Origin: BP-133 sp040756995 | Lineage (GTDB): Bacteria > Actinomycetota > Acidimicrobiia > IMCC26256 > BP-133 | Direction: 5' to 3' | Assembly (NCBI GenBank): GCA_040756995.1 | Contig: JBFLYK010000004.1 | Coordinates: 176,865-240,864 of the forward strand | DNA: 64,000 nt | Shown here: positions 15,136-23,442 of the stretch, piece after piece | Numbering within the stretch: position 1 is the stretch's first letter | Layout: each line of letters begins with the position of its first letter | The notes under the pieces: generated by a model | The model's database searches: none | The model's input: the letters and a program-made list of their open reading frames with translations, nothing else | Told to the model about the DNA's origin: nothing | Program-made: the position numbers and the translations under genes

Positions 15136-16617
15136 GTGGTTGCGCTCAAAACCGTCATCGGGCAGGAGATCCCGGCCCGGCCCGTCACCAGCAAAGACGA
15201 CGAACTGGCCGTCTGGTCATGGAACGCCTGGCGACCCACCAGCGTCGAGGACGACTACGAAATCACCGACATCGATGGTGAGATTCCCGCCGATCTCAAC
15301 GGAACCCTGTACCGCAACGGCCCCTCCCAGCAGATCCAGCCGGGCGGTGACTACACCCGGCTTCACTTCTTCGACGGTGACGGACTGGTCCACGCCTTCC
15401 GCATCGAGGACGGGCGGGCGTGGTACCGCGACCGGTTTGTCCGCAACCAGAGCTTCGTGGCCGAACAGCAGGCCAGGGTGACCAACCAGCATCACATCGG
15501 CCCCCGCGCCGATGTGGGTGTCGCCCCGGTCATGCCCCGGCGGACGTCGAACACCAACGCCGTCTATCACGCCGGGCGGCTCCTGGCCATGGTCGAAAAC
15601 GGGCTGCCGTTCGAGATCGACGCCCGAACCCTCGACCCCATCGGCGACTACGACTTTGGCGGAAGCCTGCTCGCTCCCTGGGTGAGCGCCCACCCGAAGA
15701 CCGACGGACGCACGGGCCAGATGCTCATCCACGGGTACTTCATCCGAGAGCCGTACCTTCAGGTCTACATCGTGGAACCCGACGGTTCCGTCAGCTTCCG
15801 TCAGCCCGTCGCGATCCCCTACCCGGCCTTTCTCCACGACCTGGCCATCACCGACAACCACTTCATCGTCCCGATCCACCCCATCGTGCTCGAAGTGCCC
15901 TGGAAGGACGGGTTACCGGTGGGGAACTATGGGGAGTGGATGATGTGGAGGCCTGAGCGCGGCCTGCGCTTCGCCGTGGTCTCCCGCCAGGGAGGGCAAG
16001 CTCGGTTGTTCGATGCCCCCACTCCCTACGCCATCTTCCATGTCGGCAACGCCTATGAAGCCGATGGGAGGATCCACCTTGACGCCTACATGTACAACGA
16101 CGGGCTGCAGAAGATGAAGGCCATGGAACGGATGCGTCAAGGCGTGTGGCTGGAGGGAGCGGGGGCGTACCGCGTGGAGTACGAACTGGACCTGACCAGC
16201 GGCCTTTGCACTGAACGGCAGGTGAGCGATCGGCCCGGCGAGTGGCCACGGCTCAACGAGGCCTTCACTGGCTGTCGCAACCGGTGGGGTTACTCCATCG
16301 AGGCCGAACGCGACTACCTGATCCTGGCCAACAGTTCGCTGAGGGTCCTCAAGTACGACCGCCACGGAGGCCCGTCCTCCCGTCACGACTTCGGCTACGG
16401 CTATTTCCCGGGCGAACCCGTCTTCGTTCCCCGCGCCGGCGCCACCGAGGAGGACGACGGGTACCTCCTCACCGTCGTCTACGACGCCCACCAGGACCGG
16501 AGCCTCCTGGGCATCCTTGACGCCCAAAGGATCGACGACCCGCCTCTCGCCAAGCTCCACCTTCGGCATCGGGTGCCGGCCGGCTTCCACGGCAACTGGG
16601 CCAACGGCGTCGTCTAG
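15136..16617 (+). CDS. Carotenoid cleavage oxygenase (RPE65/CCO family)
   Basis: About 493 residues. The GTG at 15136 is preferred because AAGGAGGG lies 9 bases before it; an upstream in-frame GTG at 15103 has no such site. The four Fe(II)-binding His of the seven-bladed propeller are seen in VSAHPKTD, FLHDLAIT, IFHVGNAYE and GFHGNWANG, and the family entry signature in NGTLYRNGPS and FDGDGLVHAF. These non-haem iron enzymes split carotenoid, stilbene or related double bonds with O2; the exact substrate cannot be told. No carotenoid biosynthesis genes are near. A strong hairpin follows the stop. Confidence 0.9.
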   Translation: MVALKTVIGQEIPARPVTSKDDELAVWSWNAWRPTSVEDDYEITDIDGEIPADLNGTLYRNGPSQQIQPGGDYTRLHFFDGDGLVHAFRIEDGRAWYRDRFVRNQSFVAEQQARVTNQHHIGPRADVGVAPVMPRRTSNTNAVYHAGRLLAMVENGLPFEIDARTLDPIGDYDFGGSLLAPWVSAHPKTDGRTGQMLIHGYFIREPYLQVYIVEPDGSVSFRQPVAIPYPAFLHDLAITDNHFIVPIHPIVLEVPWKDGLPVGNYGEWMMWRPERGLRFAVVSRQGGQARLFDAPTPYAIFHVGNAYEADGRIHLDAYMYNDGLQKMKAMERMRQGVWLEGAGAYRVEYELDLTSGLCTERQVSDRPGEWPRLNEAFTGCRNRWGYSIEAERDYLILANSSLRVLKYDRHGGPSSRHDFGYGYFPGEPVFVPRAGATEEDDGYLLTVVYDAHQDRSLLGILDAQRIDDPPLAKLHLRHRVPAGFHGNWANGVV

Positions 16618-16659
16618 AGGAGACGGCGCCTGCTCACACACTTCGGCGCGAGCAAGACG

Positions 16660-16692
16660 GACGGGGTCCGCTCGTTTCGAGCGGACCCCGTC
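16660..16692. terminator. Strong hairpin after the carotenoid oxygenase
   Basis: GACGGGGTCCGCTCG-TTT- and its exact reverse complement form a perfect 15-bp stem with a 3-base loop, 42 bp after the oxygenase stop. It lacks a long U tract, but its stability suggests a factor-independent, probably bidirectional terminator. It lies just outside the left attachment-like repeat. Confidence 0.75.
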
Positions 16693-16715
16693 TTCACCAG
16701 AAGTTGGCTTCGGAA

Positions 16716-16791
16716 CTACCTCACGCCCGTGAACGTCTTGCGGGCGATGACCATGCGCTGGATCTGGTTGGTCCCTTCGTAGATCTGGGTG
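16716..16791 (-). repeat. Left attachment-like repeat (displaced acyl-CoA dehydrogenase 3' end)
   Basis: Read leftward it encodes TQIYEGTNQIQRMVIARKT and then FTGVR-stop, the exact C-terminus of the acyl-CoA dehydrogenase at 45.0-46.2 kb, but no gene body precedes it. Bases 16747-16791 match 45038-45082 with one mismatch. The codons after the core (ATC GCC CGC AAG ACG TTC) are GC-ending like the rest of that gene, so this copy may be the original host 3' end. Confidence 0.75.
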
Positions 16792-16885
16792 GTCTGGAAA
16801 AGCCGTCCGGCAGGTCTCCTGCAGTGCGCTGAGCTGCGGTTATTCCGCGGCCGAGTCCGCCCTGTGCGCCCAGTGTCCCCCAGTT

Positions 16886-17000
16886 GTAGGGATGAAAGTA
16901 GGGATCGACTCACCGTGATCCACCGACCGCGGAGCGGGTCTGACCGTCGTAGATGCTTCGTAGATACCTCGTAGATTGCACCGAGATCTACCGTCCCTAC
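16886..17000. repeat. Arm-type repeats beside the left attachment-like site
   Basis: GTAGGGAT occurs at 16886 and 16898. TCGTAGAT occurs three times at 16947, 16958 and 16969 with an exact 11-bp period, and the same octamer is present in the repeat core at 16777. Inverted forms AGATCTAC (16984) and GTCCCTAC (16993) follow. Helically phased short repeats are typical of integrase arm or accessory-factor sites. The stretch 16618-16996 has no gene; besides these repeats it holds the terminator and the left repeat. Confidence 0.55.
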
Positions 17001-17602
17001 TCGCGTTGAGCGCCCGTTCGCGCGCCCTTCGTAGCACGATCGGCGCCGTGGCCACCAGCCTCAGGCGTCATGGCCGTAACGCCAGGTGAGGTCGTCCTTT
17101 CCGGTTCTATGAAGCTGGGCTCGTCGATGCTGATGAGCATCGTTCCATCGGGCTGACGTTCGTAGAGTTCATGGGACATCATGCGGAGGCGGCCGCCTTG
17201 GGCCGTGAACTCGTAGACGAAGTTGACGAGGTTCCCGCTCGCTCTCACACGTGCCGACTTGCTGCCGCTGCTGTCGGCCTCGCCGAATGCGTCACGGGCG
17301 CTGGCCAGGAATTTGATGATGGCGTCGCGCCCCCGGATCGGCTCATGGTTCGGGGGCAGCATGATGGCGTCTTCCACGTACAAGGGAGGCAGGTCGTCCC
17401 ACCTCTTCTCGTTGTACGCCGCGATGATGGCGCTTTGCGTCTTCCTCGCGGCGGCGATCATCTGGTCTTCGTCAGTCGCTCTATCCGTTCCGGCGAGCGC
17501 CAAGCCCGGTGCCAGGATCATCCCCACCGCGGCGAAGGGCAGGAGCACCCGTGGCGACCACCGATGGGCGCGTCCCGGCACCCGAGCCGGTCGTTGCAAC
17601 AT
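16997..17602 (-). CDS. Exported SnoaL/NTF2-like (DUF4440-type) protein
   Basis: A protein of 201 residues. The ATG has an ideal AAGGAGAT 5 bases upstream. Residues 1-40 form a signal peptide (VLLPFAAVGMILAPGLALAG). The rest is an NTF2-like cone: QSAIIAAYNEKRWDDLPPLYVEDAIMLPP, then PIRGRDAIIKFLA and a C-terminal strand set. SnoaL-like folds serve as hydratases, cyclases, isomerases or binding proteins. It is probably the last gene of the long operon, 25 bp after the FAD monooxygenase. Its 3' end reaches the attachment-like repeats, so the tail (GHGADRATKGARTGAQRE) may be altered. Confidence 0.65.
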   Translation of the reverse strand: MLQRPARVPGRAHRWSPRVLLPFAAVGMILAPGLALAGTDRATDEDQMIAAARKTQSAIIAAYNEKRWDDLPPLYVEDAIMLPPNHEPIRGRDAIIKFLASARDAFGEADSSGSKSARVRASGNLVNFVYEFTAQGGRLRMMSHELYERQPDGTMLISIDEPSFIEPERTTSPGVTAMTPEAGGHGADRATKGARTGAQRE

Positions 17603-17627
17603 GTCGATCTCCTTTCTCGGTGATCGG

Positions 17628-18758
17628 TCAGACCCCGATATCGGCCAGGGGGGTCGCCCAGGCGTCGTAGCCGTAGAGCCAGGTCAGGTCGTCCTTGCCC
17701 ATCATGGGGTTCGTGGCCGAAGTGGTCTGGACGCGGCTGGCGCGGTCGTGGCGGGTCCGCTCGTAGCGCTCGAAGGCCGCGGCCAACGAGGGGCCTGCTT
17801 CGACGCAGCGGGCGAGGACCACGGCGTCCTCCATGGCCATGCCCGCCCCTTGCGCCATGTAGGGGGTCATCGGGTGGCAGGCGTCGCCGATGAGCGCCAC
17901 GGGCCCGTCGGTCCAGTGCGGCAGGGGGTCGCGGACGTAGATCCCCCACCGGTAGGCCTCGGGGCAGCCCTTCAGCACGGTCTGGACCGTGTCGGGGAAC
18001 CCTTCGAAGGCCTGGCGCAACTCGTCCATGTCGCCTTTGGCCGACCAGGACTCGCCGGTCGGGGCCGGTTCGGGGACGCTGGTGACGAAGTAGACCTCCT
18101 CGCCCCGCGTGATCGTGTAGATCACGATGTGTCGGTCGGGGCCGCACCACTTGACCGTCCGCTCGATCGTCCCGGGCGGTAGGAGCGAGGTCGGAAACAC
18201 CGTGCGGTAGGCGACCCGGCCCGAGAATTGGGGTGGTGGCACCTCGAACAGGAGCTCGAGGACGCGGGAGTGGATGCCGTCGGCGCCCACGACGCCGTCG
18301 GCCCGGAAGGACGTGCCGTCGTCGAAGATCAGCTCGACGCCGTCGGCCGGGCGGCGCAGGTCTCGCAGGCGCTTGCCGAGGTGGATCGACTCGGGGGCCA
18401 CCATGGTCACCAGGTTGGCGTGGAGGTCGCCGCGGTGGAGCTGGAAGAACGGTGCTCCGTAGGTGTCCTCGTGGGCCTCGACCGGGATCTCGGTGAGGAT
18501 CTCGTCGGTGTCCCAGGTGCGGTAGTGGACCGTGCCCATCGGGACGGTGAGCGCCCGCAGGGCATCCACGATGCCGAACGGCGTGATCGTCTTGACGGCG
18601 TTGGCGCTCAGCTGGATGCCGGCCCCGACCCGGGCGAAGGCGGGAGCCTGTTCGAACACGTGGACCTCGCAGCCGGCGGCCTTCAGGGCGGCCGCCGCAG
18701 TCAGCCCACCGATTCCCGCTCCGACGACGGCGATCACCGGGCCCGAGCCGACGCTCAT
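17628..18758 (-). CDS. FAD-dependent aromatic-ring-type monooxygenase (salicylate hydroxylase-like)
   Basis: A protein of 377 residues. The ATG at 18758 overlaps the P450 stop (ATGA). Motifs: VVGAGIGGLTAAAALKAAG (dinucleotide binding), the DG motif in DGVVGADGIHSRV, and the GD motif in ALIGDACHPMTPYMAQGAG with AMEDAVVLA. This is the group A flavin monooxygenase layout, using NAD(P)H and O2 to hydroxylate a ring or oxidise a related substrate. Its place downstream of P450 and SDR genes suggests a late oxidation in the same pathway. Substrate not predictable. Confidence 0.85.
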   Translation of the reverse strand: MSVGSGPVIAVVGAGIGGLTAAAALKAAGCEVHVFEQAPAFARVGAGIQLSANAVKTITPFGIVDALRALTVPMGTVHYRTWDTDEILTEIPVEAHEDTYGAPFFQLHRGDLHANLVTMVAPESIHLGKRLRDLRRPADGVELIFDDGTSFRADGVVGADGIHSRVLELLFEVPPPQFSGRVAYRTVFPTSLLPPGTIERTVKWCGPDRHIVIYTITRGEEVYFVTSVPEPAPTGESWSAKGDMDELRQAFEGFPDTVQTVLKGCPEAYRWGIYVRDPLPHWTDGPVALIGDACHPMTPYMAQGAGMAMEDAVVLARCVEAGPSLAAAFERYERTRHDRASRVQTTSATNPMMGKDDLTWLYGYDAWATPLADIGV

Positions 18759-19987
18759 GACCGGTAGCCCGTCGTCACCCACAGCTCCTCCGGGCCGTGG
18801 GCCAGCGCGTTAGGCACGTAGTCGAGACCACGACCTTCGGCCAGGCGGAGATCCGGGAACCGCCGGCAGAGACCACCCAGCGCGACCCGGGCCTCCAATC
18901 GCGCCAGTGGCGCGCCCACGCAGAAGTGGATGCCCTTCCCGAAGGCGAAGTGGTTGCGGGCGCCGGCCCGGTGGATGTCGAACCGGTCGGGGTCGGGGAA
19001 CAGGTCGGCGTCGCGGTTCGCCGATCCGAGAATGGCGAAGACGTTCTGCCCGGCGGGGATGGTCACCCCGGACAGCGTCGTCTCCGCGATTGTCACCCGC
19101 CGCCATTCGAAGAGCGGGGCGTCGAACCGCAGCGCCTCTTCGGCGGCGTTCTCGGCCAGGCCGGGGTCCTCGCAGAGGGCCGTCCACATGTCCCGGTCGG
19201 AGAGCAGGTGGAGCAGGGCGTTGGCCATCATGTAGGTCGAGGTCTCGTGGCCGGCGCTGAAGAACGTGAGCAGCATGCTGGTCAGCTCGTCGAGCGTGAG
19301 GATCGCGTCGTCGCCGTTGCGGACCGCCAGCAGGTCGCTGATGAGATCGTGGCGCGGCTCGCTGACTCGTTCGGTCACGAGCTTGGAGGCGAAGCGCCAG
19401 GAGTCGACGAGGCCGTGGGCCACGGCGACCTGCTCCGAGGTGTCGAGGCGGCCGGCGATGAACTTCTTGCGGGCGGTGGCCCCGACCTTCATCTCCTCGA
19501 GGTAGTCGTGGGGGAAGCCGAGCAGTTCGAGGATCGTGAGCCCCGGGATGGGGTAGCAGACCTCGGCGATGACATCGACCGAGTCGGCCTGCTCCATCCG
19601 GTCGCAGGCCGCCTCCACCTGTTCCCGCACGAAGGGCTCGAAGTCGGCGACGCGTTTCGGGGTGAAGACCCGCTGGATGAGGCTCCGGAACCGGTGGTGG
19701 TCGGCGCCGTCGGTGGAGAAGATCGAGCGGTGCTTCCAGCCGCCGGCGACCAGCACGCCCAGTGCTTCCTGGCTGATCGGGTGGATGGGTGCGGTGGCGA
19801 CGGTGGCGGAGTAGACGGACGAGTTGGTCAGGACCTCGTGGACGTCGTCGTGGCGGGTGACGATCCAGCCGTCGAGCGCCTTGGACCAGAAGACCGGTTC
19901 CTCCCGGCGCGACCGGGCGAACCAGCCGTAGAGGAGCGCCGGGCCGTCGTCGCGCAGCGGGTCGTACTCGTCGCTCAGGCTGATCAT
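18755..19987 (-). CDS. Cytochrome P450 monooxygenase
   Basis: A soluble bacterial P450 of 410 residues. The I-helix oxygen motif is FFSAGHETSTYM, the ExxR motif is in EEALRFDAP, and the haem-binding loop is FGKGIHFCVGAPLARLE with the Cys thiolate. The ATG at 19987 overlaps the SDR stop by 4 bp; a longer frame upstream is out of register with the SDR and is not real. It would hydroxylate an unactivated carbon of the pathway substrate with electrons from an unlinked ferredoxin, as no ferredoxin gene is nearby. Confidence 0.92.
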   Translation of the reverse strand: MISLSDEYDPLRDDGPALLYGWFARSRREEPVFWSKALDGWIVTRHDDVHEVLTNSSVYSATVATAPIHPISQEALGVLVAGGWKHRSIFSTDGADHHRFRSLIQRVFTPKRVADFEPFVREQVEAACDRMEQADSVDVIAEVCYPIPGLTILELLGFPHDYLEEMKVGATARKKFIAGRLDTSEQVAVAHGLVDSWRFASKLVTERVSEPRHDLISDLLAVRNGDDAILTLDELTSMLLTFFSAGHETSTYMMANALLHLLSDRDMWTALCEDPGLAENAAEEALRFDAPLFEWRRVTIAETTLSGVTIPAGQNVFAILGSANRDADLFPDPDRFDIHRAGARNHFAFGKGIHFCVGAPLARLEARVALGGLCRRFPDLRLAEGRGLDYVPNALAHGPEELWVTTGYRS

Positions 19988-20760
19988 CGCCCGGCCTCCG
20001 GTCCGAACCCGGCGAAGCCGCTCAGCACGCCGCCGTCGAGGACGATGGGGCTGCCGGTGATGTAGGACGACTCGTCGGACGCCAGGAACAGCACCGCCTG
20101 GGAGATTTCCTCCGGCTGGGCGACCCTTCGCAGCGGATAGGTACGGACGCGCCGCTCCAGCGCCGCTTCGTCGAGGCCGGCGAGGAAGTCGGTCTGGACG
20201 AGGCCGGGAACGATGCAGTTGACCCGGATCGTCGGCGCCAGTGTCAGGGCCGCGCTGCGCGTCATGTGGACGATGGCAGCCTTCGTGGCGTGGTAGGCGA
20301 ACGACATGGGCGTGGCGGTGAAACCCAGCGTGGACGACGTGTTGATGACCGATCCCTTGCCGCGGCGGCGCAGCGCCGGGGCGGTGTGCTTCATACCGAG
20401 GAAGACTCCGGTCTGGTTGATCGCCACCACCCGGTTCCACTCGTCTTCGCTGGCGTCCTCCACGCTTCCGAGGCTGGCGACACCGGCGTTGTTGACGACG
20501 ACGTCGAGGCCGCCGAAGCGTTCTTCGGTCGCCGCCACGGCGGCCTGCCAGTCGGCGGCCCGGGTCACGTCCAGATGAACGTAGGCGGCGTCGAGCCCGT
20601 CCTTGACGAGGCGGGCCGCTGTCTCTTCGCCTTCGCCGTCGAGGATGTCGCCGAGCACCACCGCCGCGCCGTGCTCGGCGAGCAGGCGGGCATGACTCGC
20701 CCCCTGACCCCGGGTCCCACCGGAGATGAGGGCCACCTTGCCCTGCACCCGGCCGGTCAC
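19984..20760 (-). CDS. Short-chain dehydrogenase/reductase (hydroxysteroid dehydrogenase-like)
   Basis: A classical SDR of 258 residues: GGTRGQGASHARLLAEHGA for cofactor binding, NNAGVAS, the catalytic Ser in NTSSTLG, and Y/K in AYHATKAAI. An Asp after strand 2 (VLGDILD) favours NAD over NADP. It resembles 3-alpha/20-beta-hydroxysteroid dehydrogenases and probably oxidises the alcohol made by the neighbouring P450. The GTG start overlaps the CoA-transferase stop (GTGA). Confidence 0.88.
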   Translation of the reverse strand: MTGRVQGKVALISGGTRGQGASHARLLAEHGAAVVLGDILDGEGEETAARLVKDGLDAAYVHLDVTRAADWQAAVAATEERFGGLDVVVNNAGVASLGSVEDASEDEWNRVVAINQTGVFLGMKHTAPALRRRGKGSVINTSSTLGFTATPMSFAYHATKAAIVHMTRSAALTLAPTIRVNCIVPGLVQTDFLAGLDEAALERRVRTYPLRRVAQPEEISQAVLFLASDESSYITGSPIVLDGGVLSGFAGFGPEAGR

Positions 20761-21920
20761 CGGGCCTGCCCGAACTCGAGCACCGGTCCGAACTCGGCCA
20801 GTACGGCCTCGGTGTGTTGGCCGAGCCGTGGTGGCCAGGCATGGTCATCGCGGTCGTTGCCGAGCACCTTGACCGGGTTGCCGATCAGGTCGCAGCCCTG
20901 ACCGGGGAACGACAGCACCATGTCGCGGTGGCGCACCTGGGGATCGGCCAGGGCCTGGTCGACGGTCTGGAGCGGCGCCGACGGCACGTCGTTGATCCGG
21001 AGGGGCTCGAGCCAGTCCGCCACCGGCCGGCTCCGGAAGGCCGGTTCGACGACCGCCCACACCTCCTCCCGGTGCTCATTGCGCTCCGCGAGCGTGGCGA
21101 AACGGGGATCGGACAGCACGTGGGCGATGCCGAGCGCCCGGCAGAGGCCCTCCCACTGCTTCTGCGTGTTCGCGCACACCATCACGAACTGGCCGTCCGC
21201 CGCTTCGAACGACCGGTAGACCGGATTGCTCAGATGCCCCCGGCCCTGCGGCGGCGGCACGTCCCCGGACGCCAGGTAGTAGGAGCCGAGGTAGCTGAGC
21301 AGCGACACCTGCCCGTCGAGCATCGACACGTCGACGTGCCGGCCAACGCCAGTGCTGCGCGCCTCGTGCAGCGCCGCCAGCCCTCCGATCACGCCGTACA
21401 GCCCGCCGGCCAGGTCGCCGATGGGCACCCCGGTGCGGACGGGGGTCCCGCCGATCTCACCGGTCAGCGACATGACCCCCGACAGCGCCTGGACGATGGC
21501 GTCGTAGGCGGGCCGCTCCGCGTAGGGCCCGTCCTTCCCGAATCCGGTGATCGAGACCATGACGATCGCCGGATTGAGGGCCGCCAGCTCGTCGTAGCCG
21601 AGCCCGAGGCGCTCCAGGACCTCGGGCCGGTTGCTCTCGAAGACCAGGTCGACGCGGGGGATCATCGAGCGGATCACGTCGCGGCCCTCCTCGGTCTTCA
21701 GGTCGAGGACGACCGATTCCTTGTTGCGGTTCGTCGACAGGTAGTAGGCGCTCTCGCCGTCCACGAAATAGGGCGGGACCGACCGGGTGAGATCACCGGT
21801 CGGCGGCTCGATCTTGATCACCCGGGCGCCCAGATCGCCCAGCACCTGCGTCCCGAACGGGCCCGCCAGGTAGTGGGTCAGATCCAGCACCGTGATGCCA
21901 GCCAGGGGACCTCGGCTCAT
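20757..21920 (-). CDS. Family III CoA transferase (CaiB/BaiF)
   Basis: A protein of 387 residues with the family core LDLTHYLAGPFGTQVLGDLGA (split here as LDLTHYLAGP and FGTQVLGDLG), KIEPPTGDLTR, STNRNKESVVLDL, and the catalytic Asp region ERPAYDAIVQALSG. It moves CoA between carboxylic acids without ATP, which would activate a pathway acid before beta-oxidation. ATG overlaps the thiolase stop by 4 bp. The donor and acceptor are unknown. Confidence 0.88.
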   Translation of the reverse strand: MSRGPLAGITVLDLTHYLAGPFGTQVLGDLGARVIKIEPPTGDLTRSVPPYFVDGESAYYLSTNRNKESVVLDLKTEEGRDVIRSMIPRVDLVFESNRPEVLERLGLGYDELAALNPAIVMVSITGFGKDGPYAERPAYDAIVQALSGVMSLTGEIGGTPVRTGVPIGDLAGGLYGVIGGLAALHEARSTGVGRHVDVSMLDGQVSLLSYLGSYYLASGDVPPPQGRGHLSNPVYRSFEAADGQFVMVCANTQKQWEGLCRALGIAHVLSDPRFATLAERNEHREEVWAVVEPAFRSRPVADWLEPLRINDVPSAPLQTVDQALADPQVRHRDMVLSFPGQGCDLIGNPVKVLGNDRDDHAWPPRLGQHTEAVLAEFGPVLEFGQAR

Positions 21921-23059
21921 GGCCGTTGCTCCTTTCGCAGAACGTGAATGGCGCAGGCGACATGGTCGAGGCCCGAGACGCCACCCCCGGTGGTGTGGGT
22001 CAGGGCGATGCGGGCGCCGTCGACCTGGTGGTCGCCCGCCGTTCCCCGCAGTTGCCAGACCGCTTCACAGATCTGGGCGACCCCGGTGGCGCCGACCGGA
22101 TGGCCGCGGCTGAGCAGGCCGCCCGACGGGTTGACGGGAATCCGTCCGCCGAGGCTCGTCTGCTCGCGCTCGAGCAGCGACACCGCCCCACCCCGCTCGC
22201 AGAAGCCCAGGGCCTCGTAGTACATCAGCTCGTTGATGGCGAAGGCGTCGTGGATCTCCGCCAGATCGACGTCGCCCGGTTCGAGCCCGGCGACGGCATA
22301 GGCCTCGGCGGCTGCCCGGGCCGTGGTCTCGCTCCACGCCATGTCGCGGCCCTGATCCTCCTCGATGCCGGAGCACAACACCGAGGCGGCCACCGCGATC
22401 GCGGCTCCCAGCCCCGGCTCGGCGGACACCACGGCGGCGGCCGCACCGTCGGAGGCGGGGCAGCACATCAGGCGAGTCAGCGGGTCGGCGATCATGCGGG
22501 CACCGAGCACGTCGTCGAGGCAGACGGCGTCGCGCAGGTGGGCGTAGGGGTTGAGAGCACCGTGCCGGCGGGCCTTCACCGCCACCGCCGCCAGGTGCTT
22601 GGGGTCGGCGCCGCTGTCCTCGAAGTAGCGCCGGGCCCGCAGGGCGTACAGCGCCGGAGGGGTGAGACCGATCGCCGCTTCCAGATCCTTCGGCAAGGGC
22701 AGTGGACCCCCGCCCAGGCCGCTCAGGTGCTCCACACCGAAGGCCAGGGCGGAGTCGACAGCCCCGCAGGCCACGGCCCGCACGGCCAGCCGGAAAGCCG
22801 ACGCCCCGCTGGAGCAGGCGTTCTCGACGTTGGTGACCGGAGGCCCGGTGAGGCCGAGGTCGCGCAGCACCCGCTGGCCGGTTCCCGACGGGCCGAGCAC
22901 GGTGCCGCAGAACACCTCCCCGACCGCCGCCGGCGAGATGCCGGCGTCGTCGACCGCCAGGCGGACGGCCTCCTGACCGAGCTGTTCGGTGGTGGAGTCA
23001 CGGTGAACGGTGAAGGGCGTCATGCCGACGCCGCGCACATAGACGGTCCGGCCGGTCAC
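21917..23059 (-). CDS. Thiolase-like (SCP-x/lipid-transfer type) acyl-CoA acetyltransferase
   Basis: A thiolase-fold protein of 380 residues. The nucleophilic Cys is in VENACSSGASAF, and the second site motifs are EIHDAFAINEL and GHPVGATGVAQ. It lacks the C-terminal Cys-x-Gly loop of classical FadA thiolases, as SCP-x-type enzymes do. It forms an overlapping pair with a DUF35 Zn-ribbon/OB protein, the standard partner of this subfamily in steroid and cyclic-compound catabolism (thiolase or retro-aldol partner). Probable role: carbon-carbon cleavage of a CoA thioester. Confidence 0.85.
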   Translation of the reverse strand: MTGRTVYVRGVGMTPFTVHRDSTTEQLGQEAVRLAVDDAGISPAAVGEVFCGTVLGPSGTGQRVLRDLGLTGPPVTNVENACSSGASAFRLAVRAVACGAVDSALAFGVEHLSGLGGGPLPLPKDLEAAIGLTPPALYALRARRYFEDSGADPKHLAAVAVKARRHGALNPYAHLRDAVCLDDVLGARMIADPLTRLMCCPASDGAAAAVVSAEPGLGAAIAVAASVLCSGIEEDQGRDMAWSETTARAAAEAYAVAGLEPGDVDLAEIHDAFAINELMYYEALGFCERGGAVSLLEREQTSLGGRIPVNPSGGLLSRGHPVGATGVAQICEAVWQLRGTAGDHQVDGARIALTHTTGGGVSGLDHVACAIHVLRKEQRP

Positions 23060-23424
23060 AGCGCCACCGCCTCGAAGCGGTATCCGGTCACGCCGGTAGC
23101 GTCGTCGTCGGGCCGCACTGGCCCGAGGGACAAGGTGAGCGGGAGGCCGGCCCGGAGCTCCGCTTCCCGGGCGTCGATCGGGGCGAGCAGGCGGACGCCC
23201 TCGGGGAGATCGACGTACCCGAGGACGTAGGGCGTCGCCACGCCGGGAGGGGCGGCATGCACCGTTGTCCAGGTGTAGAGCCGGCCGGCGCGGGACAGCT
23301 CGACCGTCTCCATGGACTCAGCCCAGCACCGCCGGCAGAACGCCCGCTCGGGAAACGTGCACAGCCCGCAGGTCGGGCATCGGCTGCCGACCAGAACGGG
23401 TCCGTCGGAAGTCTCTCGCCACAT
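23056..23424 (-). CDS. DUF35 Zn-ribbon/OB-fold acyl-CoA-associated protein
   Basis: A protein of 122 residues. The Zn ribbon is CPTCGLCTFPERAFCRRC and the OB fold follows (LYTWTTVHAAPPG, YVLGYVDLPEGVRLL). Proteins of this type bind thiolases such as Ltp2 and are required for their activity. The stop overlaps the thiolase start by 4 bp, matching an obligate complex. Confidence 0.85.
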   Translation of the reverse strand: MWRETSDGPVLVGSRCPTCGLCTFPERAFCRRCWAESMETVELSRAGRLYTWTTVHAAPPGVATPYVLGYVDLPEGVRLLAPIDAREAELRAGLPLTLSLGPVRPDDDATGVTGYRFEAVAL

Positions 23425-23442
23425 GTCTCCCCGCTTGTCAGC

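Noticed and set aside
16716..16913. A 65-codon gene on the minus strand
   Set aside because: Its last 24 codons are the duplicated acyl-CoA dehydrogenase end and the rest is unrelated intergenic DNA, so it was treated as an attachment-like repeat.
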